Assembly (NCBI GenBank): GCA_964415085.1
Contig: CAYPYI010000055.1
Span: forward strand, 1-9,693
Origin: CAYPYI01 sp964415085
GTDB taxonomy: Bacteria > Bacillota > Clostridia > Tissierellales > Tissierellaceae
Reading direction: 5' to 3'
Length of the DNA stretch: 9,693 nucleotides
The notes beneath the pieces were generated by a model. That model did not search any database. It was not told the origin of the DNA and saw only the letters and a list, made by a program, of their open reading frames with translations. This document shows positions 7,262 to 9,693 of the stretch, one piece after another (within the stretch, counting starts at the first letter, position 1; every line of letters begins with the position of its first letter). The position numbers and the translations under genes were made by a program.

Positions 7262-7959
7262 TAAATAACCTCCTGGTTTCTTTCTATTTTTTCAATATTA
7301 CCATCTCTTATACGAACTATTTTATTAGTATATGGTGCAATCTCCTCATCATGAGTTACTATGATAAGAGTCTGCTTATTTTCTTTAGCCATACCTGTTA
7401 TTAAGTCCATAATTTCTAATGTGGTTTTTGTATCTAAGTTACCTGTTGGTTCATCGGCAAATACAATTTCTGGATTACCAACAAAGGCCCTGGCAATACT
7501 AACCCTTTGTTGCTGACCACCACTCATTTCAGATGGTTTATGGTGCAGTCTAGTTCCAAGTCCTACAGCTTTTAACATATCTATAGCCATTTTTTCTCTC
7601 TCCTTTTTAGGAACACCTTTAAAGGTTAGACCTAAACTTACGTTTTCAACAGCTGTTAATGTTGGAATTAAGTTATATGACTGGAAAACAAAACCTATAT
7701 ATTCTTGTCTAAATCTAGCTAATTGATTTTCACTCATTCGTTCTATATGTTTGTTAGCAATAATAACTTCACCTCTAGATGGTTTTTCAAGTCCTGCCAT
7801 CATATTAAGTAATGTACTTTTTCCTGAACCGGAAGTACCAAGCAAACAAATAAATTCTTCTCTTTCAATAACTAGATTAATATTGTTAAGAGCAACTATT
7901 TTTTCATCACCCATTTTAAATACTTTTCTTACATTTTTTAACCTTATTAAACTACTCAA
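7261..7959 (-). CDS. MacB/LolD-type ABC transporter ATP-binding protein
   Basis: A 232-residue ATPase with all motifs: Walker A GTSGSGKST (41-49), Q-loop VFQSYNLIP (91-99), signature MSGGQQQR (145-152), Walker B and D-loop FADEPTGNLD (167-176) and H-loop VTHD (201-204). The QQQR and ADEPTGNLD versions are typical of the MacB/LolD/FtsE group, which drives FtsX-fold permeases. Length is normal for a stand-alone ATPase. It is the first gene of a three-gene operon, overlapping the next gene by one base. The start is TTG at 7957-7959, chosen because GGAGGTGA stands 4 bases ahead and the protein then begins just before the first strand. It would power the permease encoded at the far end of the operon. 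Confidence 0.95.
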   Translation of the reverse strand: MSSLIRLKNVRKVFKMGDEKIVALNNINLVIEREEFICLLGTSGSGKSTLLNMMAGLEKPSRGEVIIANKHIERMSENQLARFRQEYIGFVFQSYNLIPTLTAVENVSLGLTFKGVPKKEREKMAIDMLKAVGLGTRLHHKPSEMSGGQQQRVSIARAFVGNPEIVFADEPTGNLDTKTTLEIMDLITGMAKENKQTLIIVTHDEEIAPYTNKIVRIRDGNIEKIERNQEVI

Positions 7960-7963
7960 AGAC

Positions 7964-7971
7964 TCACCTCC
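7964..7971 (-). promoter_or_regulatory. Ribosome binding site fixing the TTG start of the ABC ATPase
   Basis: GGAGGTGA on the - strand, 4 bases ahead of TTG. It is the only strong Shine-Dalgarno match near the N terminus of this gene. Confidence 0.75.
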
Positions 7972-8019
7972 AATATAAACCTATTCTAAGTTTACCACAA
8001 TAATAAAAAAAACGGTTAC

Positions 8020-8051
8020 AATCTTATTAAGATTAATAAAATATTAAGATT
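8020..8051. promoter_or_regulatory. Candidate operator: palindrome plus direct repeat in the divergent intergenic region
   Basis: AATCTTATTAAGATT (8020-8034) is a 7-bp inverted repeat around one central base. Its right part, TATTAAGATT (8025-8034), recurs exactly at 8042-8051, a 17-base shift. It lies about 60-90 bases upstream of the ABC operon and just upstream of the xpt -35. This could be a binding site for a regulator of the ABC operon; the AT-rich background makes chance repeats possible. Confidence 0.3.
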
Positions 8052-8069
8052 TTTATTATTATTATGATG

Positions 8070-8098
8070 TTGATTATTCCTATAGGCTTAACTATAAT
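8070..8098 (+). promoter_or_regulatory. Near-consensus sigma-A promoter for xpt
   Basis: TTGATT (8070-8075), a 17-base spacer and TATAAT (8093-8098). Expected transcription start is near 8105, about 24 bases ahead of the GTG start. The spacer holds the 8-base palindrome CCTATAGG (8079-8086), which might be an operator. Confidence 0.8.
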
Positions 8099-8116
8099 AT
8101 AATAATAGACAATTAT

Positions 8117-8123
8117 AGGAGGG
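8117..8123 (+). promoter_or_regulatory. Ribosome binding site fixing the GTG start of xpt
   Basis: AGGAGGG, 5 bases ahead of GTG at 8129. It supports this start over any downstream ATG; the resulting N terminus MEVLKKKILECG matches family length. Confidence 0.85.
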
Positions 8124-8128
8124 ATCGC

Positions 8129-8701
8129 GTGGAAGTTCTAAAAAAGAAAATTTTAGAGTGTGGTAGGGTAGAAGAAGGCGAAATAATAAAAGTAGATAGT
8201 TTTTTAAATCATCAAGTAGATATTAATCTTATGAATGAAGTAGGAAAGGAATTTAAAAAGAGATTTCAGGATGTTAAAATAGATAGAATATTAACAGCAG
8301 AAGTATCAGGAATTGCAATAGCAGCAATAGTTGCTCAATATTTTGATGTACCCATGGTATTTGCTAGAAAAACAGATTCTGTTAATTTATCTGAAGATGT
8401 ATACTCTACTGAGATTTATTCATATACAAAAAAGAGAAATTACAAAATAAAAGTAGGTAAGAAATTCTTAAATAAAGATGAAAATATACTTATAATAGAT
8501 GACTTTATGGCAAACGGGAAAGCTGCTGAAGGTTTAATTGATTTAGTTGAAAAAGCAGAAGCTAATTTAGTGGGTATAGGTGTAGTAGTTGAAAAAGGAT
8601 TCCAAGAAGGTGGAAAAGCATTAAGAGATGAAGGATATAGATTAGAATCTCTTGCAATTATAGATAGTATTGAAGGTAAAGAAATAACTTTTAGGGAATA
8701 A
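8129..8701 (+). CDS. xpt: Xanthine phosphoribosyltransferase
   Basis: Cytoplasmic purine-salvage enzyme converting xanthine and PRPP to XMP and pyrophosphate. The 190-residue length is typical of Gram-positive Xpt. The PRPP-binding loop NILIIDDFMANGKAAEGL (about 119-136), with its paired Asp and the ANGKA turn, is the family hallmark. PMVFARK (75-81) and the late VVVEKGFQEGG (152-162) also match Xpt rather than adenine phosphoribosyltransferase. It has its own strong promoter and a strong terminator, so it appears monocistronic; no xanthine permease (pbuX) follows, unlike the common xpt-pbuX pair. The short leader leaves no room for the guanine riboswitch often found on xpt in this phylum. 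Confidence 0.95.
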   Translation: MEVLKKKILECGRVEEGEIIKVDSFLNHQVDINLMNEVGKEFKKRFQDVKIDRILTAEVSGIAIAAIVAQYFDVPMVFARKTDSVNLSEDVYSTEIYSYTKKRNYKIKVGKKFLNKDENILIIDDFMANGKAAEGLIDLVEKAEANLVGIGVVVEKGFQEGGKALRDEGYRLESLAIIDSIEGKEITFRE

Positions 8702-8757
8702 TAATTGTTAAACAAATTAAAGATAGATGTTAAATTAATATAATAATTATTATAGTT

Positions 8758-8799
8758 TTCTTCAAAGTGCTAGATACTAGCATTTTGAAGAATTTTTTT
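8758..8799 (+). terminator. Intrinsic terminator of xpt
   Basis: A 16-bp stem (8758-8773 pairing with 8777-8792, one G-U pair) closes a 3-base loop ATA and runs directly into seven T residues (8793-8799). It lies 56 bases after the xpt stop. Confidence 0.92.
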
Positions 8800-8829
8800 C
8801 TTGAAAAAAATAATATTTTTTTACTAGCG

Positions 8830-8858
8830 TTTAAAATAGTATCTAATTGTGGTATATT
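8830..8858 (+). promoter_or_regulatory. Candidate promoter for nrdD
   Basis: TTTAAA (8830-8835), a 17-base spacer and TATATT (8853-8858) preceded by TGG, an extended -10. TATTAT at 8855-8860 is an overlapping alternative. Transcription would start near 8865, giving a leader of about 75 bases that begins just ahead of the palindrome at 8872-8887. Confidence 0.45.
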
Positions 8859-8871
8859 ATATAAAGAGTAC

Positions 8872-8887
8872 GCACCATATGTGGTGC
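8872..8887 (+). promoter_or_regulatory. Palindrome upstream of nrdD, possible NrdR box or leader hairpin
   Basis: GCACCA TATG TGGTGC: 6-bp arms with a 4-base centre, followed by TTTTATT. Size (16 bases), the CAC...GTG arms and an AT-rich centre resemble the NrdR box that represses ribonucleotide reductase genes, and its position just downstream of the promoter would suit a repressor. The usual second box three helical turns away is not clear. A short stem before T residues could also act as an attenuator. Confidence 0.4.
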
Positions 8888-8939
8888 TTTTATTAACTAA
8901 GTAAGTATTAGCTATTTAGTATGATTTGAGGAGGATATT

Positions 8940-9693
8940 ATGATAAAAGTAATTAAAAGGGATGGTCGTGAAGTACCATTTGATAGTCAAAAGATAGTAA
9001 TAGCAATAGAAAAAGCTATGAAATATGGTAGTGGAATCTATGATGAGGCCATTGCAGAGCAGATAGCAGATGAAATTTATAAAATAGCAGATATAACTAA
9101 AAGTTTATCAATAAGACAAATTGAAGATATGGTATATCATAAACTTATTGAAAATGATCATGTGGAAACGGCGAAGGCATATGAAGGTTATAGAGCTATA
9201 CAAGAGTTTAAAAGAGAAAATAATACAACGGATGATAGTATATTAGGACTTCTTAATTTTGTTAATGAAGAAGTAATGAATGAAAACTCTAACAAGAATG
9301 CTAGAATTGCTTCGACACAAAGAGATTTAATTGCAGGAGAAGTATCTAAAGATATCGCTAAAAGAAAACTAATACCATCACACTTAATACAAGCTCACGA
9401 TGAAGGTGCAATACATATACACGATTTAGATTATATAATGCAGCCAATTTTTAACTGCTGTATTATAGATTTAGAAGATATGCTAAAAAATGGAACGGTT
9501 ATAAATGGTAAAATGGTAGAAAGTCCAAAGTCATTTCAAGTAGCATGTACAGTTACTACACAAATAGTTGCTCAAGTTGCTTCAAATCAATATGGAGGAC
9601 AAAGTATTTCAGGAGTGGATAAAACATTAGCTCCATATGTAAGAGTATCATTTGAAAAATATAAAAAACAAATTATAAAAGAGCAAGAAGATT
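8940..9693 (+). CDS. nrdD: Anaerobic (class III) ribonucleoside-triphosphate reductase, N-terminal part, cut by the window end
   Basis: Glycyl-radical enzyme reducing ribonucleoside triphosphates to deoxyribonucleotides without oxygen; it needs the radical-SAM activase NrdG, expected downstream. 251 codons are present of a protein usually near 700. Residues 2-92 form an ATP-cone allosteric domain (IKVIKRDGREVPFD...). The catalytic domain then begins: NARIASTQRDLIAGEVSKDI, AHDEGAIHIHDLDY (152-165), PIFNCCIIDLEDML (169-182), and SNQYGGQSISG (215-225), all characteristic of NrdD. The Gly-radical site and zinc cysteines lie beyond the window. GAGGAGG (8928-8934) stands 5 bases ahead of the ATG. 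It has a separate promoter after the xpt terminator. Confidence 0.96.
   Translation, partial: MIKVIKRDGREVPFDSQKIVIAIEKAMKYGSGIYDEAIAEQIADEIYKIADITKSLSIRQIEDMVYHKLIENDHVETAKAYEGYRAIQEFKRENNTTDDSILGLLNFVNEEVMNENSNKNARIASTQRDLIAGEVSKDIAKRKLIPSHLIQAHDEGAIHIHDLDYIMQPIFNCCIIDLEDMLKNGTVINGKMVESPKSFQVACTVTTQIVAQVASNQYGGQSISGVDKTLAPYVRVSFEKYKKQIIKEQED

Noticed and set aside
6387..7404. Several + strand open frames antisense to the beaded protein and ATPase (6387-6650, 7068-7268, 7201-7404)
   Set aside because: Codon pattern and family matches belong to the - strand genes; these are low-complexity shadows.
7751..7978. Open frame on the + strand over the ATPase N terminus
   Set aside because: Antisense to Walker A region and the true start; no support.
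7972..8000. - strand promoter TTGTGG, 17 bases, TATATT for the ABC operon
   Set aside because: Transcription would begin inside the ribosome binding site (7964-7971), leaving no usable leader; I see no convincing alternative either.
8040..8128. Purine riboswitch ahead of xpt
   Set aside because: Conserved aptamer segments not found and the predicted leader is far too short.
8440..8715. Open frame on the - strand over xpt
   Set aside because: Antisense to the PRPP loop of xpt; no ribosome binding site.

Overview
The window comes from an AT-rich, low-GC Gram-positive anaerobe. Evidence: A/T-ending codons dominate, strong AGGAGG-type ribosome binding sites stand close to most starts, and TTG/GTG starts are frequent. 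An oxygen-sensitive class III ribonucleotide reductase gene is present. A Clostridia/Tissierellia-type Firmicute is the best guess; the genus cannot be fixed from this sequence. No mobile element, CRISPR array, tRNA or rRNA is visible, and no stretch longer than about 240 bases lacks a gene.

Left block (1-3751, + strand): an ABC-F ribosome-associated ATPase of the Uup/YfmR type, then uppP (undecaprenyl-pyrophosphate phosphatase, lipid carrier recycling) and a ten-helix EamA/DMT-family permease. uppP has its own extended -10 promoter. The block ends at a long bidirectional terminator shared with the convergent block.

Middle block (3775-7959, - strand): a compact three-gene operon with overlapping stop/start codons. 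In transcription order it encodes a MacB/LolD-type ABC ATPase, a 708-residue secreted and C-terminally membrane-anchored protein made of five tandem Ig-like (CARDB/COG1361-like) repeats, and a MacB/FtsX-type permease. The beaded protein occupies the place where a periplasmic-adaptor (MFP/HlyD) gene would usually sit. This is the most interesting system in the window: probably an envelope export or mechanotransmission machine of unknown substrate. The permease gene contains a 10-N assembly gap flanked by a 14-base direct repeat, so the 18 residues around it are probably artefactual.

Right block (7960-9693): a divergent intergenic region with a near-consensus promoter for xpt (xanthine phosphoribosyltransferase), which surprisingly has no room for a purine riboswitch. 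A strong terminator follows, then a promoter and palindrome (possible NrdR site), and the first 251 codons of nrdD, which runs off the window.
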